Shown here piece by piece: positions 22,311 to 33,170 of a stretch of 64,000 nt of DNA (positions within the stretch are counted from its first letter, which is position 1; each line of letters begins with the position of its first letter). This DNA is from Triatoma infestans (taxonomy: Eukaryota > Arthropoda > Insecta > Hemiptera > Reduviidae). Both the position numbers and the translations under genes were made by a program. The notes below the pieces were generated by a model. The model did no database searches. It had not been told where the DNA came from and saw nothing but the letters and a program-made list of their open reading frames with translations. Location of the stretch: NCBI GenBank assembly GCA_011037195.1, contig JAAEAF010014748.1, positions 124,001 to 188,000 of the forward strand. The letters run 5' to 3'.

Positions 22311-23482
22311 CAACAAGCAGGGCATACCTTTAATGATTTTTTTTTTTTTTTTTTTTTTAGTTTTCACGATTCTCTAGAAAACAGCTCTAGTGATTTTCTT
22401 TAAATTTAAAATGTCAGTTTTATTTAAAACCATTTCTGGAAACATAAATTGATTTAAGTGGAAGTTCTGGGAAATCTGGGGATACGTATCAAGCCTCCGA
22501 TTTGTGATTGCTATGTAATTAGATTCAGATAATTACCGGCTATTTGTTCAGAACTAACATGTACCACCACCTCTTCTATAAGTGTTGTGGGGATCACTAA
22601 AAGCCCCATGTTGGTTAGTGAAAATCCCAACAAGTTTGTGTGTTCCATATCATCTGCAATATATAATGCATTACAATATGTTTTTATTTTGGTTATTAAA
22701 ATGTAGATATAAATAAAATTTCTGTCCCAGAAGTTGATATAATTATGATCAGTTACTCAATCTACTTCTAGTATTGTGGTAATTTTTTCCTTTCCACATC
22801 ATTATCTGTAAATCTGTTTTGTAATTTATACATTCTTATTAATAATAATAATAATAATAATAATGTTTATTTAATAACAAAATACGGATAATTACAAAGC
22901 GTTACAGAACATTACGGTCGTGGACTTAGTCTACCTGCCAAACTACATTCTTATAAGAAATTTATTACCTCATTTGTTACTTTTAATTATGCTTTGAACT
23001 TTAATGAAAAGCATCATTTTTATTTAACTTTTTCTTACAATTTTCTTTCCAGTTCGAGTACTATTTTATTAAAATGGCAGAACATCATATTGAAATGGCA
23101 TATACAAGATTATACGTTAGGGATTTTATAGTACGCTCTAGTTTTCTTGGACAAATGTACAAAATAAAAGTGATATAACTGTGTATGGATTCTTCGAAAA
23201 CCATTTTTTTCGATAGTGAAGGGTCAACAAAAAAAAAAGAAGGATTATCAGTGGAATTTTTGAATTCAAAATATTGATATGCAGGGATGTTATTCGAAAT
23301 AACCTGTTTGGTTATAACCTAACCTAGCCAAAAATAATCTGATATGAAAGTTTTTTAATATTATATATTAGCCTCAATTTGTCTTCATTGACGTTTTGAC
23401 ACAATAATGGTCATTATCAAAATTTTTAAAACTGTAGGTAATTAACAATTAGTTTCATATTTGGTTAAAATTAATATTCTTA
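22311..23482. other. Non-coding stretch with worn GT-foldback pieces
   Basis: 22345-22540 is a diverged GT-foldback module. 23150-23290 resembles the end of that family (TTCGAAAACCATTTTTTTCG, then a CAGTGGAATTTTTGAATTC-like block). A (TAA)n microsatellite lies at 22841-22863. No gene. Confidence 0.4.
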
Positions 23483-24293
23483 CGAGAGTCATTCAATAAG
23501 TAATGAGACAAATCGCTATAGCTAAAAACGATTTATATAATCAATACAAAACTTTTGCTACTTTTCAACATAGTCCCCAGCAACATTTATACCCTTGTCC
23601 CATCGTTCTTCTAATTTGTGTATGTCTCTGGCATAAAATTCTTTGGGTTGATCTCGAAGCTAAGGCTTGCACCTGATTGTTAACTTCTTCATTGGGTTGA
23701 AAATGTTTCCCACGTAGAGCCTCTTTAAGGGGTCCAAACAAATGGAAGTCCGATAGGGTGACTTCGGGGCTGTAGGGGGGATATAGAAGGATCTTCCACC
23801 CCACTTTTTGAAGTGTTTCTTGAGTTAATTGTTCCATATGTGGGTGCGAGTTGTCATGAAGCAAAATCACACCTTTAGTCAAGAGTCCACGACGTTTCTT
23901 TCGAATGGTAGGCCATACTTTGTTGTAAGCATATCACTGTGATACAGTTCAACCAACAGTAATATGCCTGTTGTCCAGAATTAGCGCGAGATTCGAAGGA
24001 GGAAGTTGCAACTTCAACCGGTCATCCACTTCGTTGCTCGTCACAGACGAGCCACTTTTAAACTGTACTACTCATTTCACTACCTTTGATACCTTCTGCA
24101 ACTAAAAAATCTAATCATTGAGCGTTGTTCTTTCGAGGGGTGCAATGCTCGATCGGACTCAGCATCGGTAATTGATAGCTGAGGTTTTGCTCTCGAACAG
24201 CTGATCAGAAACTAAGTAAACTATTGTATTGATTATGAATAAACCGCTTCTGAGCTAGAGCGATTTGTCTCGTAACTTATTGAATAACCCTTG
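23483..24293 (-). mobile_element. mariner element, internally deleted (copy 1)
   Basis: Imperfect terminal inverted repeats share ATTCAATAAGTAAT/GAGACAAATCGCT on the left (23487-23517) and the complement on the right (24257-24290), each bordered by TA as expected for mariner. At 811 bp it is well short of the usual 1.3 kb. The minus strand encodes parts of a DD34D transposase, with N-terminal scraps near 24000-24150 and the catalytic C-terminal half at 23565-23882. Several stops and a missing middle show it is dead. Confidence 0.85.
23565..23882 (-). pseudogene. mariner transposase, C-terminal half
   Basis: An open frame of 105 codons holds the second and third catalytic aspartates of the DD34D triad. 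LLHDNSHPH has the second Asp at residue 10, and SPEVTLSDFHLF has the third at residue 45, which is exactly 34 residues between. The usual HDNARPH and SPDLAPSD are slightly altered. The sequence after LKEALRGKHF drifts from the family and ends early. The first aspartate (TGDE motif) is not found, having gone with the internal deletion. Confidence 0.8.
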
Positions 24294-24350
24294 TATTTCA
24301 TCAAACTAGTTATTTGATTTCGTCTATGTGTTATAATTAATTATTATTAT

Positions 24351-25400
24351 TACTTTCTCTTACTCCTAATAAGAGGAAGTATTGAATCGTGCCAAATTTT
24401 CGATATCGAGTTTTCACCGGAAATATCCGTTTTGAGGCCCCTGGGTCCAAAAGAGTGGTTTTTAGTTTTTAGCAAATTGTGTGTGTGTTTGTGTGTGTGA
24501 ATGTATGTATGTGAACAGCTTAGCTCAAAAACGAAAAATCACAGAAAGTTGAAACTTGATATTCCGTTTTGGTACCACTATGGGATCTGACAGTAGGCCA
24601 GCGGTCGAAATTCCTCGACCGGCAGTACCACTTTACTAAATGGTTTTCCCTTTTTTGCAGTTTTCTCAAAAATGGCTCCAACGATTTTCGTTAAACTTAT
24701 ATATATCAACTACACTTACATAGATTTACAATTTTTATTTGAAACATTTCTCCGGTAAAATGTATTCAAGGGCACTTTTAGTGGAGGGGGTGGTGGGTTG
24801 TCCTCTAAAGTCCTATTTTAGTTTACTATACAATTCTATCATCTAAACAATATTAAGTAGAATTAAATGTGTTGTTGAAATTCCGAGTTTGAAAAAAATC
24901 GGATGACCGGAAGTGCGATTTTTACTAAAATGTATTTTACAGTTTTCTGATATTTTTTTACTTTCTTGCAATTTTCTCAAAAATGGCTTGGACGATTTTC
25001 TTTAAACTTTGAATATCAACTACACATGCAACGATCTACAACTTTTATTTTAAACATTTCTCTGGAAAAATTCATTTTAGGGCCCTTTTGGGGGGAGGGG
25101 CGGGGTTGTAGGTTTCATCCTTTAAAGTGCATATCATAGGTTGTAATACCAATCTACATCAAACCAAATTAATTATAATAAAATAATGTCCAAAAGTCGA
25201 GTTTCCAAGCAAATAAGTCACACCGGAAAAGTGCGCTTTTTACTGAATTTTTTTTCAGTTTTCGACGAACTCAAACGAATTCATTCAACATTTGCGTACA
25301 TAAACTATAAATGTGTCAGTTACCCAATTTTGGAAACTCCTGGAATAGAGGCACGTTGTGTGATGTGTTTCCACACCAGATGTTTGTTGCATCATAAACA
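24351..25400 (+). mobile_element. GT-foldback element (copy 2, right end lost)
   Basis: Same plan as 8484-9657: the terminal hairpin CTCTTACT..AATAAGAG, ACCGGAAATATCCG, a GT tract (24479-24500), module 1 (about 24650-24945) and module 2 (about 24960-25250). The right terminal inverted repeat diverges after CACACCAGATG (25371-25381). The open frame at 25186-25461 inside it is incidental. Confidence 0.7.
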
Positions 25401-26179
25401 TTGTGTAGAAGTTCGTTTTACACTAATTAAGACGATCTCACTGCACCTAATATATGACTTTTGATCTACATTATCTCACCTTCACCAGAAATATCATTAA
25501 AGAAAGTGTTGATCTAAATTATACTATATTGGGAGACATTATAGAGATATGGAGATCGTAAAGTTATCATGAGATTAGATCTCCTGCACTTCCCAGCGAT
25601 GGCTGCAATAAAAGAAAGTTAGGTTGAATTTTTTGTTAATTATTTATAATTACAAATCAATAATATTTTATTTATATTTTATTTTTGAAGCTAATAATAT
25701 GTAGAGATTATAATATAATGCGTGTTTCATCTCTTTATTTAGGTTGATATCGGTCAGAGAAAATTAAATAACTGCATTGATGAAATAAGATATTCACACA
25801 TAATACGTACAATTAAAAAAAAAATTATTTCATTCAAATTGGAAAGTAATTGTTAATTATATACGGTTTATATATTTCGTATAGTTTATATCCATTAATA
25901 TGTCAAAACGTCAATGAATAATAAATAAAGAATAATTGAAGCAAATCATATCGGTTAATATGTTAATATCATAAATCTTCATAAGGAAGATTAGCCTAAA
26001 ACTCATAAGAACAGAATTCTATCTGGTGTCAATCATTCACATGACTTTATCTTACTGCAATTTACGTGATTCTAATTTGTAAATTTTCTTTTAACTTATA
26101 ATTTTTATTAAATAGTAGTCACCCTCAAAAACCCCTTAAAAAAATGGATTGTCTTTACAAAAAGTGTCAGACAAGTTTT
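25401..26179. other. AT-rich non-coding stretch
   Basis: No supported gene or known repeat. Confidence 0.5.
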
Positions 26180-26362
26180 GGGGTGGGTGTTGGTGTAGTG
26201 GTTATGAGCTTGTAACTGGGACTTGTAAGTGGGAGGAGCCCAGTTCGAGTCCAGCGTATAACTAAATTTTATATTTGTTTAAAAAATGTTATTAGTAACG
26301 TAAGTGCTTCCGCCCCCGTCCACGACACCTAATTGGTAGTAGGACGTTAAGCCCGCCTGAAT
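26180..26362 (+). repeat. tRNA-derived SINE-2 (plus)
   Basis: tRNA-like head with GGTGTAGTGGTTATGAGC (A-box region) and B box AGTTCGAGTCC, body CGTATAACTAAATTTTATAT, and 3' part GCTTCCGCCC...CCTAATTGGTAGT...CCCGCCTGAA. Two reversed copies lie at 29397-29590 and 46981-47181. Confidence 0.75.
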
Positions 26363-26429
26363 ATTCTAAGTTTAATGAAGCTCTTTGAGGTCTTTATGGC
26401 CTTTAATCGCAAAATACTGAAAGAAAAAC

Positions 26430-26765
26430 TCTTTGGTAAATCGTACTTTCAGTCAACCGATTTTCTTCAAACTTAGAATTTAGGCAACACATTTAATCTT
26501 TATTCTAATTCTCATTTAATTCTAATTCTTAATATTATTTAGATGACAGCAATTGTATAATAAACTAAAATAGCAAGATTAAAGTAAAGGATAACTCCAC
26601 CCATTCGCCGTAACCTGTTCATTAAAATTACGTAGCCCATTCAATAAAATGAGTTGTCCCGGAAACTCAAGTTTCGAATAAAACTTGTAGCACCTCATAG
26701 TCATATTAAGTTAGTTTAAAGAAAATTGTTTGAGCGAATATCCGAGAAAATGATCACAGCGATAT
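26430..26765 (-). repeat. GT-foldback module remnant (minus)
   Basis: Shares CCGATTTTCTTCAAACTTAG, ATTATTTAGATGACAG, TTGTATAATAAACTAAAATAG and TTAAAGAAAATTGTTTGAGC with the internal module in reverse orientation. Single module, no ends. Confidence 0.6.
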
Positions 26766-26977
26766 TTTAAAAGGACCATCCTGTACCCAATATTTACAAT
26801 ACACTTTATACACTACAACTTTAGGAATATATTTTGCCTGGAAAAAAATGTAATAAATTTATCGAAACGTTGACAGGAATTCATCTTGTTTTATTACTTC
26901 TGGCCCGAACCTCACATCATTATAATGATATATTATATATTCTAACGGCCGATAAACAACTAATAATTAATTGTTGA

Positions 26978-27125
26978 ATATGTGGATCGGTCCGCAATAC
27001 TGGATAACATCTAGTATTTTATCTGTCGTAGCATGTATATTCCTTTTATTACTATCCATTCGGTTTTGGATTTTCATCCATCGTCAGAGCAAATTTACCA
27101 AGTTCATGTGGGGATAGTATAACGC
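26978..27125. mobile_element. Hammerhead family B, single arm
   Basis: Begins TTGAATATGTGGAT and runs through CTGGATAACATC and a GTCGTAGCATG motif to the hammerhead remnant (27056-27092, minus), then CAAATTTACCAAGTTCATGTG. The ribozyme core is damaged: GAAA has become AAAA and CCGGT has become CCGAA. Only one arm of the usual palindrome is present; LINE sequence starts soon after. Confidence 0.6.
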
Positions 27126-27179
27126 AATGTTTAGATATAAGATAAGTGATTAAGTGATGGTATAAGAAATATAGTTTCG

Positions 27180-28125
27180 TTAGGAATTTTTCTTCGAAGC
27201 TAAGTAGAAAAGGGAGTGGAGCGAAGCATCCGTCCTGGCTAGTATTAGTAAGCATGCCACCAAGTGGTATGCAGATGGGTCTAAGACCCCCGAAGGAACC
27301 GTGGGGGGGTGTATGGGCCTAGAACCAAACACTCGGAACCCATGGGCAGATTTCCCAGCATCTTCCAGGCGGAAATTCACGCTATTGGAAGGTACGTTCA
27401 GTTGAACCTTGACAGAGGATATCGGAATCAGGAGATAGTTATCCTATCCGATAGTCAGGCTGCTATTAAAACACTGAATTCTTATGTTATCAGTTCTAAA
27501 ATGGTATGGGAATGCCTAGGCACGAAGAAAGTAAAGGACACCCATAGGGGCCGGGGAATGATCGGAACACATCTGGAAAAGAAGGAGCTGAATCTTCTGT
27601 ATTTGACCAGAAAGCCCTTTTTGCGGAGTCAACGGACCAAGTATTTTAGGTAAGAACTCACCAAGAAGGAGGAGGTGGCGAAAAGAGCTCGTTCTGGAAC
27701 ACCCATCCCGGGGGCCTGAGCACGGCCCAGGTCTGTATGGGCGGGTATAACCAGGAAAGATTCGAAAGCCTGCATCAGTCTGAGTATTCTTAACGGGATT
27801 CCTTACGGGGCATTGCAGACTCAGGGGACACCTGAGGAAGCTTGGCCTAGAAGATGATGGCACATGCAGATTCTGTGGAGAGATGGAGGAAACTCCGATA
27901 CATCTCCTCACAGACTGTGATGCCGTCATTCAAAGAAGATTTAATAGTCTGGGCCGCTACCAGATAGTGGAGGAGGAAATACCCACCCTAGAGCCTTCCA
28001 GGATTTTGGGATTCCTTAGGGAGTTCAACCTGGAGAGGATGCTCTAGATGAGCTAGCTTATCTTCGGCACCAGAGGGGGTACAATAGATCATAAAAATGA
28101 TCGTAGTACAGAACCTTAAAAAAAA
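27180..28125 (+). pseudogene. LINE RNase H domain, zinc knuckle and 3' tail
   Basis: RNase H landmarks run WYADGSK (about 27261-27281, first catalytic Asp), FQAEIHAIGR (Glu) and VILSDSQAAIKTLNS (Asp) in frames continuing to VWECL (27506-27520). The final His segment is lost. Further on, about 27830-28045 gives GHLRKLGLEDDGTCRFCGEM, then EETPIHLLTDC with a complete CX2C...HX4C knuckle, ending LREFNLERML and a stop at 28045-28047. The 3' UTR carries the GGGGGTACAATAGA motif and an A tail (28119-28128). This is an I/R1-like LINE with RNase H. Frameshifts and a gap between the two halves make it dead. A sister copy is at 39290-39838. Confidence 0.8.
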
Positions 28126-28189
28126 GAAAGTATGTATGAATATACTTACATTACAATCAACAATCCAAACACTGACAGAAACATCTGTT

Positions 28190-28790
28190 TGCTTTATCCG
28201 TCGTAGCATGCATATCCATTTTGTTCCTGACGAGTTTTGGATTTTTATCCATCTTCAGAGCAAATTCACCAAGTTCGTGTAAAGAGTTCGCTTCAACATA
28301 ATGTTTCTGTTACACTTCTGTTACTATGTGTGTGTGTTTAATGACAAAATGGAATTATTATAAATTATGATTAGACATTAGAAAATAGTGTATCATAAAT
28401 TCTAATAGTGTCAAGTATGCTCATTTTTTTATCAAGTCATTTTTATTATACTTATAGAGCATTCTTAATACCTAACAGCATATTTAACAACACTATTAAA
28501 ATTTAGTTATAAAGTATTATTCAAAACATGCTATTTATTATACACTATTTTCTAATGTATAATCATAATTTATAATAATTCCCATTTCGGCATTAAACAC
28601 ATAATAACATAACCTTATAACCTCCCCACATATATACAACCAACAAACCTAGAAGTATGAGTGTAACAGAAACATTACGTTGAAGTAACTCTTTAGACAC
28701 GAACTTGGTGAATATGCTCTGACTATGGAATGAAAATCCGAAACCGGTCAGGAATAAAAGGAATGTGCACGCTAGGACGTGTTATAAAAT
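28190..28790. mobile_element. Hammerhead family B palindrome, long form
   Basis: The left arm (28190 to about 28400) and the reversed right arm (about 28540-28790) share GCATGCATAT, CCAAGTTCGTGT, ATAATGTTTCTGTTACAC, TATAAATTATGATTAGACAT and AAATAGTGTAT. Each arm contains a damaged hammerhead: minus at 28224-28260 (AAAA in place of GAAA, CTCG in place of CCGG) and plus at 28716-28756 (CTGACTA core). The loop is AT-rich. This is the fullest family-B copy in the window, and it supplies the unoccupied site for the Helitron at 43349. Confidence 0.7.
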
Positions 28791-28791
28791 A

Positions 28792-29396
28792 CCAGATAAA
28801 AATTAATTATTATAATATTGTAATATCGTAAATCTACCCTAAAAGTTCCCTAAATCATATTTTTGCTATTGCAAATTGTAATCGGACCTTTTTCTTTCAT
28901 TCGTTTGTAACTTATTAAATGATATCCTTCTCTCAACCAAGATTTAACTTACGTCACTCTCTATTCAGTCTTTTACAGACTTTCCCATTAAATTTATTGC
29001 CATTAATTAACTCGTTTTTTTTTTTGTCTAAGTATAGAGATTTTTTTTTTTTAAATTATTAATTTTGTTGTTTAAAGTACTGAAGCTTTTTTTTTTTTGT
29101 TTTTTTAATTAACTGCAATAATTTTCAAAATTCTTTTGGCTCATAAAAAATTGCTATTTGGTACCTTTTTTTTAAAAAAAATTATCTGCTATCATCAACA
29201 AAGTCTCGAAACGTTGGAAACGTAACTTTGTTAAATTTTATTTAACAACAACAGCTTCACAATAATATCTTGCCAAAGTTCAGATTTTAATAAATTTAAA
29301 TAAAAATTCAAAAGATTATCATTGCATTTTAGAAAACAATAAAAAATTAAAACTTTAATGAAATATTGATGTTATATTTAAAAGTAAAGAACTAAG
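28792..29396. other. AT-rich non-coding stretch
   Basis: Poly-T tracts at 29011-29020, 29041-29052 and 29090-29107; nothing supported. Confidence 0.5.
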
Positions 29397-29590
29397 TAAA
29401 GTAATGCCAATTTTTTCAGGCGGGCTTAACCTCCAACTACCAATTAGGTGGCGTGGAGAGGGCGGAAGCACCTACTTTACCATTAACATTTTTTAAATAA
29501 ATATAAAATTTAGAAGTTATACGCGAGACTCGAACTGGGGTCCTCCCACTTACAAGTCCATGCTCATAACCACTACACCAACATCCGCCC
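29397..29590 (-). repeat. tRNA-derived SINE-2 (minus)
   Basis: Reverse copy: CAGGCGGGCTTAACCTCC at the 3' end, reversed B box GGACTCGAACT-type sequence as GACTCGAACTGGGGT, and reversed A-box region CATAACCACTACACCAAC at 29564-29581. It shares the extra outer bases AAAGTAATGCC with the copy at 46981, so these belong to the element. Confidence 0.75.
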
Positions 29591-30593
29591 CTATTGATGT
29601 TATATTTATATTAATTCTATTTTTCGAAAAAAAAAAATATCTAATGCATTTGTCTTATTCGTCTACTAGTCAGCAGTAAAAAAGTTTTGCCTTTGGAATT
29701 GTTGAGCCTAGTTTTCAACATTTATTTGCACAGTAGAAAGGATTCAATAGAGACCACTTGAACGAAGCAAAATATACAGTACTCCATTATCTACAGCATG
29801 TTTTTTTTTTTTTTTATAAATGTGAATTATTTTCGTAATGACTTTAACCTGGAGAAAACTGCGAAGAAAACTGAAGACTTTCCGCTTTTATCACGCACAA
29901 ACAATTCGGGCCAACTGGATAAACAGAAACTATGAGACTAGTTTCTACAAATTATAAAGACAAAACCTTATTTTAATTTGTATAAATAGATTAGTTTCTA
30001 AATTAGTATAGAATTAATACAATTCTTTAAAAAAAAAAAAAAAAAAAAAAAAAGAATGTCAGAATCCTTTGTAATTATTAATAATGCACAGCACACTGCC
30101 TGCTGAATCTTATAAAATTCCTATTAATATTCGTTTAGAGAGAGTGAGAGAGTATGACAGGGGGGCAAGGTTCTGGGTTAGAGGTCTATTAGGTATATCT
30201 TTCTAGGTTTTTTTTTTTTTTTTATCTATCGTTGTTTTTGTAACCTCGGCAAGGTTACACATCACATCTCTTCTCTGCTTCCTCTCCACGCCCTAACTTA
30301 GTAACCCTAACCTTGCTACTTTTGCTGCTTGCCCTGTACAGGGTGAAGACGTATTTATGACTTGAAGAGGGCAAAGAGGCTAAACCCCCCCACTGGTAGA
30401 ACTTTCTTTTGTATACCCTCTCACTAAATATATCAGTACCTGCAGCTATACACGGCAAGTATTTTTTTATTTTAATATTATTTTTATTTTACATTTTTTT
30501 GACATTTAAGATTCTAAAATAAAGGCATTAAGGCAGTAAAGCAAGCACTTTACATTTATATACATTAGTATGTATTTAATATAAATTATTTAG
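29591..30593. other. Non-coding stretch with poly-A and a less AT-rich island
   Basis: A 24-base A run at about 30030-30053, a GA-rich tract at 30141-30152, and a more even-composition patch at 30245-30460 with no recognisable protein on either strand. Confidence 0.4.
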
Positions 30594-31614
30594 TCTGCAC
30601 ACAAAAAAAAAAATCTGGTGTGAAAACTCACACAACTTTCTCTTACTCCAGTACTCAAAATTATAATTGACAAATTTTATAGTTAGTGTACCAAATTTAA
30701 TGAAATTCGTCGAAAAGTGAAAACACTGTCCAGTAAAACTGTCCGGTTTACTAATTTCCTTGAAACTCGGAATTTGGCTCATATATTATTTCTAGTTATT
30801 TCAATTTGGATGACAGAATTGTATAATCAACTGTGATAGCATTTTAAAGAAAAACATAACCCCCCTCCCACAAAAGTCCCCTTAAATGAATTTATCAGGG
30901 GAAAAGTTTCAAATAAAAGTTGTAGCTCTGTATATGTATAGTTAACAACGCTGGTTTAAAGAAAATCGTTGGAGCCATTTTCGAGAAAATACCAGAAAAC
31001 TGAAAATTATATTTCAGTAAAAACGCACTTCCGGTTATCTATTTTTTTTCAAACTCGGAATTTCAACAACATATTTAATTCTAATTAACATATTTAGATG
31101 ACAGAATTGTCTTATATACTGAAACAGCAGTTAAGATGAAAACCTAACCCCACCCCTCCCCCAGAAGTGCCTTTAAATGAATTTTCCTGGAGAAATGTTT
31201 CAAATAAACGTTGTAGCTCTTTGTATGTGTAGTTGATATACCAAGTTTAAAGAAAATCTTCGGAGCCATTTTTGAGAAAATTGCAAAAAACGTAAAAAAA
31301 CCAACTAGTAAATGTGGTACTTCGGTGAGGAATAGACACTAACGCACCGTCAGATCCCATGGTGATACCTAACACGTAATTATAAGTGGAACTTTCTACG
31401 ATTTTTCGTTTGTGAGCGTTATGCTGTCACAATACATACACTACACACAGGACACACACATACATACACACAGACACACAAACACACACACCATTTGCTA
31501 AAAACCACCTTTTTGGACTCAGGGGACCTCAAAACGGATATTTCCGGTGAAAACTCGATATCGAAAATTTGACACGATTACAATACTTCCTCTTACTAGG
31601 AATAAGAGAAAGTA
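30594..31614 (-). mobile_element. GT-foldback element (copy 3, reversed)
   Basis: Reversed order of the family plan: end sequence with AAATCTGGTGTG (30613-30624), module 2 (about 30740-31010), module 1 (about 31020-31290), an AC tract (31440-31492), GGATATTTCCGGTG, and the terminal hairpin CTCTTACT..AATAAGAG ending AAAGTA at 31614. The outer left repeat is truncated. The two modules are more similar in layout than expected by chance, confirming the tandem structure seen in copies 1 and 2. Confidence 0.75.
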
Positions 31615-32586
31615 AAAAAAACCTCACGAAATAAACACTTGTAAAAGAAATTCAATATCAAATATGTTATAAAATCGATGACGAAGAATCGATCAAAAAA
31701 GTTTTTACAAATATTCAAATTACTTCTGAAAAAAAATGATTTATTCAGGATGAAAATTTGCTTGAATTTCTCTTAATAAGGATTTAAAAGTTATTATTTT
31801 AACTTGTGAATATATTATCATCACTAAGTGTGTCCGATGGTTGACAATGCTAACGGCGGCGGTACTTTAAACTATTGAAAAATCTGTCTGGTTTGAAACA
31901 CTTACACGACTTCCTTTTATTGCAATAATTATTTACATAATTATGGTTGATTGATTTTTTTTTTTATAGATTATTACCATAGATTATAAACGAATTTTAT
32001 ATGTTAGCAAAAATCTGAGTATGTACATTCGAAATTTAATATAAAAACAGATATTTCGGGATAAACCAATTACAATGAAAAACAATTTAACACGAAAACG
32101 CTTAACATGAAAAATCTGTTAACACGAAATCATACTGCGGTCCCGACAAAATACTATGTAATTTCATACATTTTTTTTCTCTTTTAACACCAAACAAATA
32201 TCGCTTACACGAAAAAATTTCATATCTCGGACAAACAAAATATATCTGTTTTCTTGCAGTCACATCATCACGCATATTTTTTTGGCTTTTTTTTTTGTTT
32301 TTCGTTAGACAGAACAAAATAAACAATGGCTCAGCCACTGTTGCTAGGTTTCCGCTTGTCTCTTTGAGTAGGTAAAGGTACCGCCATTGTCAAAACATTT
32401 CAGTTAGTTTTTGAATTCGGTGAATTTTGTGTTAAAATCAGCGAATTTTTTTTTTTAAATGGTAATTTTATTTCATAAACTTATTTTTTTACGTGTACAA
32501 TGGCCGCGAAATCGGGACGAAAACAAACCGTTATTTTATCGTTTAACACGAAATTCTTTTAACACAAAAAATTATTTCGGTCCGCT
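31615..32586. other. Non-coding stretch with TTAACACGAAA motif cluster
   Basis: Seven close matches to TTAACACGAAA occur at 32087, 32102, 32119, 32184, 32204, 32543 and 32559, all in the same orientation, together with two CGGTCC/CGGTCCCG blocks. Otherwise AT-rich, no gene. Confidence 0.5.
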
Positions 32587-32679
32587 CATTTTTCTGAATC
32601 ACTGAATCTACAAAATCGGAATTTTGGTCATACATTAGATTCACATTAATATTATACAGACGATAGAATCGAATAATAT

Positions 32680-32988
32680 ATTGAAATGATATCCGAGACA
32701 TTTTCCGTGGTAGCCTGCTTCATTTTGTGGTCATCGATCGATTTCTGGTCCTTTGATCTAGCTTAAGAGTTTAGTTTTAAAATACATTTAAAAAGACCAG
32801 ACAGTGTATAAACTGAATTTGCTCTGTGCAAGTCTGTGTTATCACACTGTCTGATAAACGCATCCTGAAGATAGGCGAACGCCCGAAACCTGTCGATGAC
32901 CACAAAATGAAGCAGGCTATCACGGAAAATGTCTCTGATGCTTTCCAGCTCTGCGGAACCAACCACCACTACCACTATTGAAATGATA
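32680..32988 (+). mobile_element. Penelope-derived inverted element, family A (copy 4)
   Basis: The element 32692-32976 is flanked by a perfect 12-bp direct repeat, ATTGAAATGATA (32680-32691 and 32977-32988). The left short end with GAGACATTTTCCGTGGTAGC is inverted relative to the right end, and the minus-strand hammerhead there is cut off after ATCGATCGATTTC. The right part holds a plus hammerhead and the long end with GATGCTTTCCAGCTCTG. The internal part between has CAGTGTATAAACTG and other small palindromes. Confidence 0.85.
32861..32898 (+). ncRNA. Hammerhead motif with broken stem III symmetry
   Basis: CATC, CTGAAGA, T, AGGC-GAAC-GCCC, GAAA, CCTG, TC, GATG. Core boxes are intact, but stem II has one mismatched closing pair and the self-complementary ACCGGT has become ACCTGT, which should weaken dimeric stem III. 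Confidence 0.6.
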
Positions 32989-33170
32989 CTTTAAAGGAAA
33001 CGTTGTCTGTCACATCCAGAATACTCTTTGTCATTGTCTGTACTCCAGAATACTCTTTACTTTAATTTTCTGACAATTATTTTTTCAATGAAAACTTGTG
33101 GCTCTTTTTATGATTAATTGAATTTAACAAAAGCTTTCGTATGTTCGCACTTGATAACTATTTTATAACA

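Larger units (their letters stand above)
32587..33170 (-). repeat. GT-foldback module remnant split by hammerhead element
   Basis: 32587-32691 and 32977-33170 together resemble one reversed module (TATTATACAGACGATAGAAT, then ATTGAAATGATACTTTAAAGG and TTGTGGCTCTTTTTATG). The 12 bases ATTGAAATGATA occur at both break points, marking the inserted family-A element between them. Confidence 0.6.

Noticed and set aside
27516..27929. 137-codon minus-strand frame
   Set aside because: Antisense to the LINE RNase H and knuckle region that is clearly coding on the plus strand.
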